From contig JAKLQB010000550.1 of the NCBI GenBank assembly GCA_022013615.1, forward strand, positions 1-8,626: a DNA stretch of 8,626 bases. Reading direction: 5' to 3'. The stretch is from Desulfobacterales bacterium (lineage in GTDB: Bacteria; Desulfobacterota; DSM-4660; Desulfatiglandales; Desulfatiglandaceae). Each line of letters begins with the position of its first letter. The first letter of the stretch is position 1. The position numbers and the translations under genes were made by a program. Positions 1-7,242 of the stretch are shown here, piece after piece. The notes beneath the pieces are model-generated. The model did not search any database and was not told where the DNA came from. It saw only the letters and a program-made list of their open reading frames with translations.

Positions 1-970
1 CTTCCGATTCATCCAATAATTGTCTTGCTTCCTTTTCAGAAATCTGCGTGTCCCCGAGAAACAACCGGGCATTAAAATTCAAAATTGCATCCATGCCAAC
101 AAAAGAGGGCTTTGAATCACCGGCGCTGAAATTCAGCCTTACACTTGATTTATTGCCCTTCCACCAGTTTGGAATTCTGCACAAAATACCTGATTCCTCA
201 AAAACAGGGATCTCCTTTAGAAATGAAAATGCCTCTTTTGACGTCCAGGCAAGGGGATGAAACAGTTCTCCGGTTTCAAGAAGATCTGAAATCAGTGGAC
301 TTTTTTTCTCGGCTATATGAACCGTTGCAAGAAGCTTTAAGAGCTTTTCATTATCGTCTTCATATTCCTGCAATGCGTGTTTGAGGGGGAGATGTTTGGA
401 CCGTCCCTGCCTGTTCAGCCGGGTGGAATAGGTTGCCATAAAAGCAAACGGATAATTTTCACTCTTGTTTTCAACAAGATGAAAAAAAATCCTACCTACA
501 AGATGTACATTAGGGCTGTAAGCCCTTATAAAATCTTCAACAGTTCCGCCATAGGATTTGATCGCAAGGGTAAATGCATCGTTTAATCCAGACCATACAG
601 ACTCAAGCAATTCCAAGCTTAAATATTCTGAGCCAATCATCAATGGGGCCCGCTCTAAATGGGTTCTTAATTCATCTTCTTCTGCTAAGACCTTTACTTT
701 ATGACGTAGTATTTCCAAATCAGGTGTTTGGCACAATCTCCTGGCAAAAGTCCCGGTAAAATTCCGCCAATAATCAAGAGAAGGGGAAAGTGAGACCTGG
801 TGATCGCAAAAGCCCAAAAACAAGAGCCATGAATCGGCATCAGCAGAGAACTGTTTGTATATTTCTTCCTGCAGCAGCCGGCTGCTCTTGTTTATTGCAT
901 CCTGCGTATCCGCCCATTCCAACTGAAACGAACCATTTGGCATAACAACAACGTTTAATTCCTGATTCAT
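1..970 (-). CDS. SNF2-family DEAD/DEAH-box helicase, N-terminal part (cut by left edge)
   Basis: An uninterrupted minus-strand frame runs from a start near position 970 to the left edge, giving 323 visible residues and no stop. The translation matches what I know of the SNF2-helicase-associated N-terminal region (DUF3670 type) of large bacterial SNF2/HepA-like ATPases: FMATYSTRLNRQGRSKHLPL (residues about 175-195), GELFHPLAW (about 234-242), then PVFEESGILCRIPNWW (about 255-270). The ATPase motifs would lie beyond the edge, in a protein that is usually around 1000 residues. The start is uncertain: in-frame ATG codons at 970 and 973 and a GTG at 982 are all possible, and an in-frame TAG lies a few codons further upstream. 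AGGA at 978-975 suits the 970 ATG best. The family is predicted to be an ATP-dependent nucleic-acid translocase of poorly known cellular role. Nothing links it to B12, and it is separated from cobQ by about 190 bp, so it may start a different locus. Confidence 0.85.
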   Translation of the reverse strand, partial: MNQELNVVVMPNGSFQLEWADTQDAINKSSRLLQEEIYKQFSADADSWLLFLGFCDHQVSLSPSLDYWRNFTGTFARRLCQTPDLEILRHKVKVLAEEDELRTHLERAPLMIGSEYLSLELLESVWSGLNDAFTLAIKSYGGTVEDFIRAYSPNVHLVGRIFFHLVENKSENYPFAFMATYSTRLNRQGRSKHLPLKHALQEYEDDNEKLLKLLATVHIAEKKSPLISDLLETGELFHPLAWTSKEAFSFLKEIPVFEESGILCRIPNWWKGNKSSVRLNFSAGDSKPSFVGMDAILNFNARLFLGDTQISEKEARQLLDESE

Positions 971-982
971 CATTTCCTGCAC

Positions 983-1172
983 GGGCTTACTCTCAAGCTA
1001 TGTCAGTTGATCGTTTTCACTTGTCCGTCGAAGTAAGAAGAAAACCAGGTACGGACGACCAGGTTTTAAAGTTTACATTTTAGATTTGATAACCGTTATA
1101 GAGGAATCAACAATTGATATGAATGTTACCAATAGTCATTCGGCCGCTCCAGTATGTTTTTGACCCTCTTCT
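983..1172. other. Intergenic region between cobQ and the helicase gene
   Basis: This 190-bp stretch is AT-rich and has no coding frame that I recognise. It contains an interrupted inverted repeat at 1041-1067 (AAAACC-A-GG pairing with CC-A-GGTTTT) followed by a short T run, the only terminator-like structure after cobQ. The helicase promoter should also lie here, but I see no convincing -35/-10 pair. Confidence 0.5.
1041..1067. terminator. Possible weak terminator or hairpin downstream of cobQ
   Basis: On the plus strand AAAACCAGG and CCAGGTTTT form an imperfect stem (one A-A mismatch) around a 9-nt loop, with T runs of only four on either strand. It lies between the cobQ stop and the helicase start, where a terminator would be expected. 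The stem is short and the U tract weak, so it could equally be an operator-like dyad in the helicase leader. Confidence 0.25.
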
Positions 1173-2714
1173 TTATACTACTTGATCCGAAACCTTAGTT
1201 CCTTTGCTCACTTTAGCACTTAAATACGTAAGGATCTTTTCTACATCACAGTGTGCCTCAAAGTGATCGGCCAGGCGGTCGTACTGGTGAAAACGTGCAA
1301 GCCTCCCCTGACTGGAGACTCTCTCTTTCAGGCCTTTGGCCCTACGAAGGGTATTTATAAAGTCACCCCTGAAGCCAGGGGAATCCAGAACGCCGTGGAC
1401 ATAGGTGCCCGAAATCTGCCCCCCGTTGACAAACCAGCCATCAGTCCAGGTCGTCTTATCCCCAGGCGGATGAATCTTTAAGAACGGCTCTCCTTCACGG
1501 CCCAGGGATCTGGTCCGTCCCATATGTATCTCATAGCCGTTTACCCGCTTTTGATTTAGCAGGCAGATCCCCGTTACCCTTTGGACAACTTTTTGACCTT
1601 CCAGAATAGTGGTAATAGGGAGAAGCCCCATTCCTTTGACTTGGTTTCGTTTCGACTCTACACCAAAAGGATCCTTGATCCTCTCTCCCAGGAGCTGATA
1701 ACCCCCACAGATGCCAAGAACTCTGCCGCCTCCTTTAGCAAATCTTGAAATGACCTGTTTCCACCCTGTACGGGCCAACCAGACGGCATCTTCCATCACA
1801 TTTTTCGCGCCCGGTAGGATCAGGCAGTCGTATTGCCTTGAAAATTCTTGAGATTTAGAAAGGTAATTGACCACCACATAGGGCTCCCTGTCGAGGATTT
1901 CAAAGTCCGTGAAATTGGAAATGGATGGAAGTCTCACTACACCTATATTAACTGTACTTGGACCAACTGGCCCGGCTTTTCGTTTATCCTCCTGGACCGC
2001 AACAGAGTCTTCGGAATCGATGACAATATCCTTGTAGAACGGGACAAGACCCAAAACGGGCTTGCCAGTTTTTTGCTCAATATATTCTATGCCTGATGAG
2101 AAAAGACGTGGATCTCCACGGAACTTGTTGACCAGAAATCCGATGGTAAGCTCTCTCTCTTTTCGGGTCATAAGATGATAACTTCCAATTATCTGTGCAA
2201 AGACGCCTCCACGATCAATATCCGCAACCAGAATACAGGGAGCGCCAACTGCCTTTGCCATGGAAAAATTGACAAGGTCATTCTCCTTGAGGTTCATCTC
2301 ACAACAGCTTCCTGCCCCTTCCATGACAATAAGGTCGTATTCTCTTGCCAGCCGATCATAGGATTCCATAACAGCATTTTTCAGCCTGGGTTTGAAGTCA
2401 TGGTAGGCAAAGGCATCCATTTGCCCGAACACCTTTCCGTGAAGGATAATCTGGGAACCCTGGTCTGTGGAAGGTTTCAGGAGGATGGGATTTATGTGTA
2501 CTGAGGGTAGCACGCCGGCAGCTTCGGCCTGTACAACCTGCGCCCGACCGATCTCGCCTCCCTCAATTGTGACGTAGGAATTGTTGGACATGTTCTGGGC
2601 CTTAAAAGGGGTAACCTTGTAACCCTTTCTCTTAAATATCCGGCAAAACGCTGTAGTGGCGATGGACTTTCCCACATCGCTGCCGGTCCCCAGAAACATG
2701 ATGGCTCTGGCCAT
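1173..2714 (-). CDS. cobQ: Cobyric acid synthase CobQ (CbiP), adenosylcobyrinic acid a,c-diamide amidotransferase
   Basis: Cytoplasmic enzyme that makes cobyric acid by glutamine- and ATP-dependent amidation of carboxylates b, d, e and g of adenosylcobyrinic acid a,c-diamide. The 513 residues match the usual family length. The N-terminal ATP-binding (dethiobiotin-synthetase-like) domain opens with GTGSDVGKS (residues 9-17) and the characteristic PFKAQNMSNNSYVT (36-49), followed by VMEGAGSCCEMNL (130-142) and VADIDRGGVFAQ (163-174). The class I glutamine amidotransferase domain carries the nucleophile Cys336 in GICGGYQLLG, the YEIHMGRT block (394-401) and His440 in GTYVHGVLDSPG. All expected catalytic residues are present, so the gene looks functional. 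The start at 2714 fits the family N-terminus (MARAIM-GTGSDVGKS) and has purine-rich GGAAGAG upstream. It lies 77 bp after the cobO remnant and probably shares the btuB transcript, which would place it under the cobalamin riboswitch. Confidence 0.97.
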   Translation of the reverse strand: MARAIMFLGTGSDVGKSIATTAFCRIFKRKGYKVTPFKAQNMSNNSYVTIEGGEIGRAQVVQAEAAGVLPSVHINPILLKPSTDQGSQIILHGKVFGQMDAFAYHDFKPRLKNAVMESYDRLAREYDLIVMEGAGSCCEMNLKENDLVNFSMAKAVGAPCILVADIDRGGVFAQIIGSYHLMTRKERELTIGFLVNKFRGDPRLFSSGIEYIEQKTGKPVLGLVPFYKDIVIDSEDSVAVQEDKRKAGPVGPSTVNIGVVRLPSISNFTDFEILDREPYVVVNYLSKSQEFSRQYDCLILPGAKNVMEDAVWLARTGWKQVISRFAKGGGRVLGICGGYQLLGERIKDPFGVESKRNQVKGMGLLPITTILEGQKVVQRVTGICLLNQKRVNGYEIHMGRTRSLGREGEPFLKIHPPGDKTTWTDGWFVNGGQISGTYVHGVLDSPGFRGDFINTLRRAKGLKERVSSQGRLARFHQYDRLADHFEAHCDVEKILTYLSAKVSKGTKVSDQVV

Positions 2715-2753
2715 TTCCTTACTCTTCCAACTGTAGCGAATCTGCGCCTCAAA

Positions 2754-2775
2754 CTGACGAGACTCGTCCCGTCAG
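2754..2775. repeat. Inverted repeat in the cobQ leader
   Basis: CTGACGAGACTCGTCCCGTCAG contains the 13-bp palindrome GACGAG-A-CTCGTC (2756-2768) and an alternative outer pairing CTGACG/CGTCAG (2754-2759 with 2770-2775). It lies between the cobO remnant stop and the cobQ start and has no T run, so it is not an intrinsic terminator. It might be an mRNA-stabilising or translational hairpin, or chance. Confidence 0.3.
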
Positions 2776-2791
2776 AGGTCTTGTATTTGCT

Positions 2792-2962
2792 TCACTTTTC
2801 AATTCCACTTCTTGCCTGGATGCCTTTCTGATAGTAATGTTTTATCCCCTTCATCTCCGTTACCGGGTGAGCCTCCTCTATGACCCTGGGATCTGCCATC
2901 CTGCCTGTAATGATCAGCTCAACACCTTCTAACTTTTCCTGCATGAAATCCGGCAAGTCTTA
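2792..2962 (-). pseudogene. cobO: C-terminal remnant of corrinoid adenosyltransferase CobO/BtuR
   Basis: An in-frame minus-strand segment of 55 sense codons lies between a TAA at 2962-2960 and the stop TGA at 2794-2792. It translates to the last quarter of a CobO/BtuR-type ATP:corrinoid adenosyltransferase: VELIITGRMADPRVIEEA, then HPVTEMKGIKHYYQKG, then IQARSGIEK at the C-terminus. The ITGR, VTEM, KH and GI-A-GIE positions match the family ending. The intact enzyme has about 180-200 residues with an N-terminal P-loop (GKGKGKTTAA-like), which is entirely missing. The segment begins only about 35 bp after the btuB stop, so there is no room for the rest of the gene. An internal ATG at 2944 could give a 50-residue peptide but has no ribosome binding site. 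I read it as a gene truncated at its 5' end by a deletion that brought btuB close to it. CobO would normally adenosylate the corrinoid used in the pathway that includes CobQ. Confidence 0.85.
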
Positions 2963-2974
2963 CACGGAAAAGAG

Positions 2975-2980
2975 ATTATA
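2975..2980 (-). promoter_or_regulatory. Isolated perfect -10 hexamer (TATAAT) before the cobO remnant
   Basis: The minus strand reads TATAAT just after the btuB stop, in an AT-rich stretch. No good -35 box lies 16-18 nt upstream. It could give a weak, riboswitch-independent start for cobQ, or be chance. Confidence 0.2.
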
Positions 2981-2995
2981 ATAGAAAGAGTTCAT

Positions 2996-4990
2996 TTAGA
3001 ACTTATAAGATATCCCAAGGAGAAAGTTGATCTTTGGTGACGGGAAAAATGCTTCCTCCACAACAGGGAAACCACCGAGAACCCCATATTCCGAATATTC
3101 TTCATTTGTTATGTTATTGACATTCAGAAAGGCTGTCAGATGTCTCCAGTTATATTTGAACTTTGTGTTAAGAATGACATAATCATCCTGATTACTAAAA
3201 TCATTCGAAAAATCACTTATGAAAGGCCGCTCACCGATATAAACCCCATTTACCGCAATAGAAAATCCTCTTCCTACATTAAACAGGGTGTCTAACGTTG
3301 CTTTGTGTCTGGGAACATTTGGCACATCTTTTCCCTCAAATTGACCTCCCCTTATCGTTGCAGCGGTATAGGTATAGCTTCCGCTCAAGGTCACTTTCTC
3401 AAATTCTTTGATAAGAGAAATATTCACACCATCACGGCGAGTCTTACCGTCCAAATTCTCGTTTGCAAAGCTTGTTGGGTTATAAAGGATTTCGTCTTTT
3501 GTGTCGATCCGAGAAAGGTTTATGTTTGCATAGAAGCTGTCAGTGAAATAGTGCCTGATCCCGAATTCGTAATCATCTGATGTTTGAGGACCCAAGTCGC
3601 TGTTTATGGTACTTGTAAAAAAGCTGAAGATCTCATCCAGGACCGGATATCTGAAACTCTGCGAAAAACTGAAATACGCGTAGGACTTCTTATAGAAGTT
3701 ATAATTGATGCCTGCGGTGACCAGGTTTTCGTCGAGTTTTGTCCGGTTAGGTGTGCTGGGTTGAAACTTGAACTCTGCCCGATCATGTCGGTATCCTCCA
3801 GATAGTGTGAGATTGTCCATGAGACTAATCTCGTCATGGAAATAGTACCCATAGTTCACCTTTTCTAACTTAAATGTGCCTTGAGTCAGAAAACCAAAGA
3901 ATAGTGAGGTGTTTACAATATCCTCTTCTGTGTCCACAAAGTCAAGACCAAGGGTTAAGCTATTATTCAATCCTAATATCTTTTCTTTCAAAACAATCTG
4001 GGGTGAAACAGCAACCGTTTCAATCTGGGTGTCACCTGTAAAATTCCCACCACTAAATGTTGCAAAGGTCAATGAGTTTCTTTTTCTGAAAGAAAGATCT
4101 ACCTTAAACAGGCTGTCATTGAAGAAGAAAAGTTCAGGGCCCCCTTGAACATAGTAGTCCTCAACATCGGCAAAGTCTTCTGGTGATAATGAATCCGTCC
4201 TTGATGCCCCTGCCGCAAAATCGCTCTTTTTCAACGCTCCGGGGAGTCCGGTGTCGTCTTCGTGATAGCCGGCCTTCAGATTGAATCTCATCAAGTCACC
4301 AAAATAGTAGTTCAGGTTCACACCAATATCCTTGGCTTCGGTGTCGCTGTTATCCCTATACCCGTCCGAATCCAGATAACTGCCTGATAAAGCGTAGGAC
4401 AAATTGTCGAGAGAGCCACTCACCGAGGCGCTGGCTTTGAAAGTATCATAACTTCCGGCGAGGAGTTCACCTCCTGCGTGGAACTTATCTCCTTCCTTTG
4501 TGATGATATTAATAACACCTCCTGTAGCATTATCTCCATAGAGGACACTTCCTCTTCCGCCTCTAACAATTTCTATTCTTTTCACCCGCTCAAGGGCAAC
4601 AACTGTCCAATCTGTCCCGCTCAAATCTGCCTGATTGATCCGTCTGCCATCAACCAATACCAGTGTATTTAATCCTGCGGTCTCCCCGAATCCGCGGATG
4701 TCAACATTGAAGTTTCTACCATTCCCTGTGATATCGTAAACCTGAAGACCCACCTGTGTCCTCAACAGATCAGGAATGTTATGTGCCGTGGAATTCCTGA
4801 TATCCGTTTCGGTAATCACTGTTACGTTGGCAGGAACAGTAGCTATTTTTTCTTCATATCTGGTGGCGGTTACTACTACCTCTTCCATTGTAATGGGCGT
4901 TACCTCATCAGCCTGTTTCTCTTCCACCTGGCTGAATCCTGGAATGGTAAAAACAACCAAAATCACAAACTGAACTATGAGTTTTTTCAT
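2996..4990 (-). CDS. btuB: TonB-dependent outer-membrane receptor, cobalamin/cobamide transporter BtuB-like
   Basis: A 664-residue outer-membrane receptor that takes up a ligand using energy from TonB. A signal peptide covers residues 1-20 (MKKLIVQFVILVVFTIPGFS, cleavage near the following Q). A TonB-box-like EEVVVTATR (36-44) follows. The plug domain (about 45-165) has the typical NIPDLLRTQVGLQV, VLVDGRRIN, ERIEIVRG-like (VKRIEIVRGGRGSVLYG) and GGVINIITK blocks. The rest is a beta-barrel of alternating strands ending in a terminal phenylalanine (GISYKF), as outer-membrane insertion requires. I chose the start at 4990 because it gives the signal peptide directly and has a strong AAGGAGG (5004-4998) 7 nt upstream; the longer frame from 5041 would begin inside the terminator. 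The family alone does not define the ligand. The cobalamin riboswitch in the leader and the cob genes on both sides make corrinoid the likely substrate, perhaps including cobinamide or other cobamides. Confidence 0.93.
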   Translation of the reverse strand: MKKLIVQFVILVVFTIPGFSQVEEKQADEVTPITMEEVVVTATRYEEKIATVPANVTVITETDIRNSTAHNIPDLLRTQVGLQVYDITGNGRNFNVDIRGFGETAGLNTLVLVDGRRINQADLSGTDWTVVALERVKRIEIVRGGRGSVLYGDNATGGVINIITKEGDKFHAGGELLAGSYDTFKASASVSGSLDNLSYALSGSYLDSDGYRDNSDTEAKDIGVNLNYYFGDLMRFNLKAGYHEDDTGLPGALKKSDFAAGASRTDSLSPEDFADVEDYYVQGGPELFFFNDSLFKVDLSFRKRNSLTFATFSGGNFTGDTQIETVAVSPQIVLKEKILGLNNSLTLGLDFVDTEEDIVNTSLFFGFLTQGTFKLEKVNYGYYFHDEISLMDNLTLSGGYRHDRAEFKFQPSTPNRTKLDENLVTAGINYNFYKKSYAYFSFSQSFRYPVLDEIFSFFTSTINSDLGPQTSDDYEFGIRHYFTDSFYANINLSRIDTKDEILYNPTSFANENLDGKTRRDGVNISLIKEFEKVTLSGSYTYTAATIRGGQFEGKDVPNVPRHKATLDTLFNVGRGFSIAVNGVYIGERPFISDFSNDFSNQDDYVILNTKFKYNWRHLTAFLNVNNITNEEYSEYGVLGGFPVVEEAFFPSPKINFLLGISYKF

Positions 4991-4997
4991 TTCACTG

Positions 4998-5004
4998 CCT
5001 CCTT
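4998..5004 (-). promoter_or_regulatory. Ribosome binding site of btuB
   Basis: AAGGAGG lies 7 nt before the ATG at 4990 and decides that start over the upstream in-frame ATG at 5041. It is downstream of the terminator hairpin, so riboswitch control is more likely at transcription than at ribosome access. Confidence 0.8.
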
Positions 5005-5039
5005 TTCTGAAGTTTGAAATGGGTTTCCGGGTCCGGAAC

Positions 5040-5078
5040 AAAAAATCCCCGGACCGAAATGAATCGATCCGGGGATTT
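5040..5078 (-). terminator. Intrinsic terminator in the btuB leader (riboswitch expression platform)
   Basis: A perfect 11-bp inverted repeat, AAATCCCCGGA (5043-5053) with TCCGGGGATTT (5068-5078), encloses a 14-nt loop and is followed on the minus strand by TTTTTTG. It sits between the cobalamin aptamer and the btuB ribosome binding site. This position and form are those of a riboswitch-controlled terminator: with B12 bound, the transcript would stop before btuB. The mechanism is inferred; I could not identify the competing antiterminator with confidence. Confidence 0.85.
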
Positions 5079-5140
5079 CCCTTTTTTATCCTCGAGATCC
5101 TGTGGCTGCCCCTCTCTGTCCGCGAAGGTCATGCCCATCC

Positions 5141-5320
5141 GTTCAGGCAGGTCTTCTGACTTTCCCGCCCTTTCAGCGGCCTTCCCATTCCCGGATTAGA
5201 ACAGTGGCACACAAAACTGAAAGGGTTCCCTTTTCCATATGGAAAGGGCGGGACTACAGCGACGGGCTCGTCCCCGCTTTTAACGGGGTTCCCTATTAAG
5301 CTCAAAACGAGCACCTGAAC
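5141..5320 (-). ncRNA. Cobalamin riboswitch aptamer
   Basis: The minus strand carries the conserved cobalamin-aptamer elements in order: closing stem P1 formed by GTTCAGG (5320-5314) and CCTGAAC (5147-5141); TAATAGGGAA (5298-5289); a hairpin CCCCGTT-AAAAGCGGGG; GCTGTAGTCCCGCC; the B12-box region GTGCCACTG (about 5210-5202) with GGGAATGGGAAGG; and the 3' signature GTCAGAAGACCTGCC. The 180-nt span is normal for the class. It precedes the terminator and btuB, so it should repress btuB, and probably cobQ by read-through, when adenosylcobalamin or a related cobamide is abundant. Confidence 0.95.
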
Positions 5321-5332
5321 TTCTACCGTAAA

Positions 5333-5361
5333 TATATATTGAAAGATCAAACCAAAGTCAA
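5333..5361 (-). promoter_or_regulatory. Sigma70-type promoter of the riboswitch-btuB transcript
   Basis: TTGACT (5361-5356), a 17-nt spacer and TATATA (5338-5333) form a strong housekeeping-type promoter. The expected start, near 5326, is only a few bases before the P1 stem at 5320, as expected for a riboswitch transcript. The promoter begins 10 bp before the tonB stop ends the upstream operon, so btuB-cobQ is a separate transcription unit. Confidence 0.8.
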
Positions 5362-5370
5362 CAAATATTT

Positions 5371-6156
5371 TTACTCTTTGATTTGAAAACGGATAGGTAA
5401 TTTGACCCACATCTCTATTTTCTCATCTCCTCTTCTACCGGGTTCAAACAACCAGCCTTTGACCGATCTGATCGCAGCCTTGTCAAGAATAGAATAGCCG
5501 CTAGACTGAAATACTCTAAGATCTCCCACCCTTCCCTCTCGATTGACAAGCACCTCCAGGACAACTGTGCCCTGATAGCCTCTTCGCCTGGCTACTCTGG
5601 GATATTGAGGGGGAGGATTTTCGCGATATACCGGAATGGCCTCTCGTATGATCTGAGCGGGTGGGACCGAAGCCAGAGCCTCTTTACCATCTAAGTGAAC
5701 CTTTTGATGGACCTCTTCTAATAAATCCGGAAAAAGATCAATATCTTGCTGCACTTCTTGGTCTTGATTTTCAAAAAACGATTCCGGCTCTGAAGGAGGT
5801 GGGGGCTCAAAAGGAAGAGGTTTAGGCGGTTTGGTGATGGGCTCGATCTTTTGTAGTTTCTTGTGGGTCGTGGGTTTGATAGTTTTCTTGATCTTTTTAG
5901 GAGGCTTTGACTCGACCTGTTTCCTTTTCGGCTCCTTTGTGATGGGCTTATGTTTTTTCCGGATGTCATCAGGTCTCTTTTGAGGAGGAGAAGGGGGCAA
6001 AGCTGGCCTTTTTGGCTGCTGATAACTCAATGTAAGAGCAATAGGGACAGGTCTTGGCCTGTCGGATATTCTCTTTTTCAGCCAATCCCCTCCTGCGCCT
6101 AAAAACAGCCCGTGTATTGCCAAAGTCAGGCCCAAAGGGAAAAGAAAACGTTTCAC
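5371..6156 (-). CDS. tonB: Energy transducer TonB
   Basis: Periplasm-spanning protein that couples the ExbB-ExbD proton motor to outer-membrane receptors. Of 261 residues, an N-terminal membrane anchor (about 4-22, with the conserved-type His in LTLAIHG) is followed by a long Pro/Lys/Glu-rich rigid spacer (about 33-125, many KP, PP and EP pairs) and a C-terminal TonB domain (about 178-261) with PPPQYPRVARRRGYQG, VLVNREGRVGDLRV, SSGYSILDKAAIRSV and GWLFEPGR. The gene starts with GTG and lies 5 nt after exbD, so translation is probably coupled. Its position next to the riboswitch-btuB unit suggests that it serves mainly B12 uptake, but the sequence does not exclude other receptors. Confidence 0.95.
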   Translation of the reverse strand: MKRFLFPLGLTLAIHGLFLGAGGDWLKKRISDRPRPVPIALTLSYQQPKRPALPPSPPQKRPDDIRKKHKPITKEPKRKQVESKPPKKIKKTIKPTTHKKLQKIEPITKPPKPLPFEPPPPSEPESFFENQDQEVQQDIDLFPDLLEEVHQKVHLDGKEALASVPPAQIIREAIPVYRENPPPQYPRVARRRGYQGTVVLEVLVNREGRVGDLRVFQSSGYSILDKAAIRSVKGWLFEPGRRGDEKIEMWVKLPIRFQIKE

Positions 6157-6161
6157 CGTTA

Positions 6162-6563
6162 TTACTCTCGCTCTGCCTGGAGTGAAATCCGGCTAAGACC
6201 TGCCTGTCTTATCTGATCCAGCACATGAAACAGTTTCTGGTAGTGAAGCGTGCGATCAGCAAAAAGCAGGACTCCAACCTCTTTGTTCTCCCTGGCTTTC
6301 CTTGTCAAAACCTGGCTCAAGTTTTCCAGCAGTATCCTTTGCTTGTCCAGGTAGATTGTTCCATCTGCCCTGACTGTCACGGAGAGAATCAGGCTTTTTT
6401 CAATCTTGGCAGTGGATGAGGTGGGAAGAATAACTGGTAATCCGCGGTGTACGGCCATGGAAAGCATGGCATATATGAAAAAGACCAGGAGCAGGAAGAC
6501 AATGTCAATGAGGGGGAGCATCTCAATGCGAGCCTTTTTGGCTGGTTGAACGTTGACCTTCAT
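6162..6563 (-). CDS. exbD: Biopolymer transport protein ExbD (TolR family)
   Basis: Inner-membrane component of the proton-driven ExbB-ExbD motor that energises TonB. The 133 residues are the normal length: a short cytoplasmic N-terminus (MKVNVQPAKKARIEM), one membrane helix (about 15-37, LPLIDIVFLLLVFFIYAML) with the conserved protonatable Asp20, and a periplasmic domain with VTVRADGTIYLDKQRI and VLLFADRTLHYQKLFHVLDQIRQAGL. The start overlaps the exbB stop (ATGA), indicating translational coupling. Family knowledge assigns it to ExbD/TolR; the adjacent tonB favours ExbD. Confidence 0.95.
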   Translation of the reverse strand: MKVNVQPAKKARIEMLPLIDIVFLLLVFFIYAMLSMAVHRGLPVILPTSSTAKIEKSLILSVTVRADGTIYLDKQRILLENLSQVLTRKARENKEVGVLLFADRTLHYQKLFHVLDQIRQAGLSRISLQAERE

Positions 6564-7192
6564 TCCTTCTCAATTCCTTTCTGATTGAGGGGCTGACTGA
6601 GTTTTTCATAAACAATTTCAAGGCTGGTTGAATATTTTTCTATTGCCAGCACGGCATTCTCAACCCGTGAATTGAAGTAGTTATAAGGAAAAACAGAAAG
6701 TATGGCGATACCAAGCCCGGCAGCGGTAGTAATGAGGGCCTGCGCTATCCCCGCAGTGACGGCTTCCGGATGTTCAATGCCGCTTACTCCCAAGATTTCA
6801 AATGAGGAGATAATGCCAATGACCGTACCAAAGATTCCCAAGAGGGGGGCCACGGTAATCATGGTATCCAGTACGCTAAGATAGCGGCGCATTCTTTTGA
6901 TCTCATCACTGGAGCTCGTTTCCATTGCCTTGGTCATGGAGAATTCACGGTGCAAAATGCCACTAACGAGGATCCCAATGATATAATCTTTTGACCCGGT
7001 CGCCTTGACTCTCACCGATTCCCAATCTGCTGTGCGACAGAGTTCAAGGATTTCATCCACCAGGGGCTGATTGTGGTGCATATCCTCCCTTATCCAGAAG
7101 ACAATCCTTTCAATGATGACAGTCATTGAAATGATTGAGCAGGCCAGAAGGGGATACATTATAGGCCCACCTTTGGTCATGATATCTATCAT
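6560..7192 (-). CDS. exbB: Biopolymer transport protein ExbB (MotA/TolQ/ExbB proton channel family)
   Basis: Inner-membrane proton-channel subunit of the TonB energising complex. The 210 residues show the family pattern: an N-terminal helix (about 10-33, GPIMYPLLACSIISMTVIIERIVFW-type segment), a cytoplasmic region, then a helix at about 110-132 with the signature VAPLLGIFGTVIGIISSF, and a third at about 145-170 (AGIAQALITTAAGLGIAI), ending in a cytoplasmic tail. The start at 7192 has GGAGG (7205-7201) 8 nt upstream. It is 50 bp downstream of the damaged cobD and overlaps exbD by 4 nt, so exbB-exbD-tonB form a tight operon that may be read from the cobD promoter. Confidence 0.95.
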   Translation of the reverse strand: MIDIMTKGGPIMYPLLACSIISMTVIIERIVFWIREDMHHNQPLVDEILELCRTADWESVRVKATGSKDYIIGILVSGILHREFSMTKAMETSSSDEIKRMRRYLSVLDTMITVAPLLGIFGTVIGIISSFEILGVSGIEHPEAVTAGIAQALITTAAGLGIAILSVFPYNYFNSRVENAVLAIEKYSTSLEIVYEKLSQPLNQKGIEKE

Positions 7193-7242
7193 TAATATTT
7201 CCTCCGTATTTCATTCTCTGATCTGATTATTGCGACTGAAAG

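Noticed and set aside
48..759. Four overlapping short plus-strand frames
   Set aside because: They lie antisense to the helicase frame, which is continuous over 323 codons and matches a known family.
2492..2752. Minus-strand open frame of 86 codons overlapping the cobQ start
   Set aside because: It is an out-of-frame shadow of the well-supported cobQ N-terminus.
4991..5041. A longer btuB start at 5041 giving 17 extra residues
   Set aside because: The extra codons overlap the terminator, spoil the signal peptide and have no good ribosome binding site, while 4990 has AAGGAGG at ideal spacing.
5129..5410. Minus-strand open frame of 93 codons across the btuB leader
   Set aside because: It overlaps the cobalamin riboswitch and the end of tonB, and its translation resembles no protein. 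The RNA structure explains the sequence.
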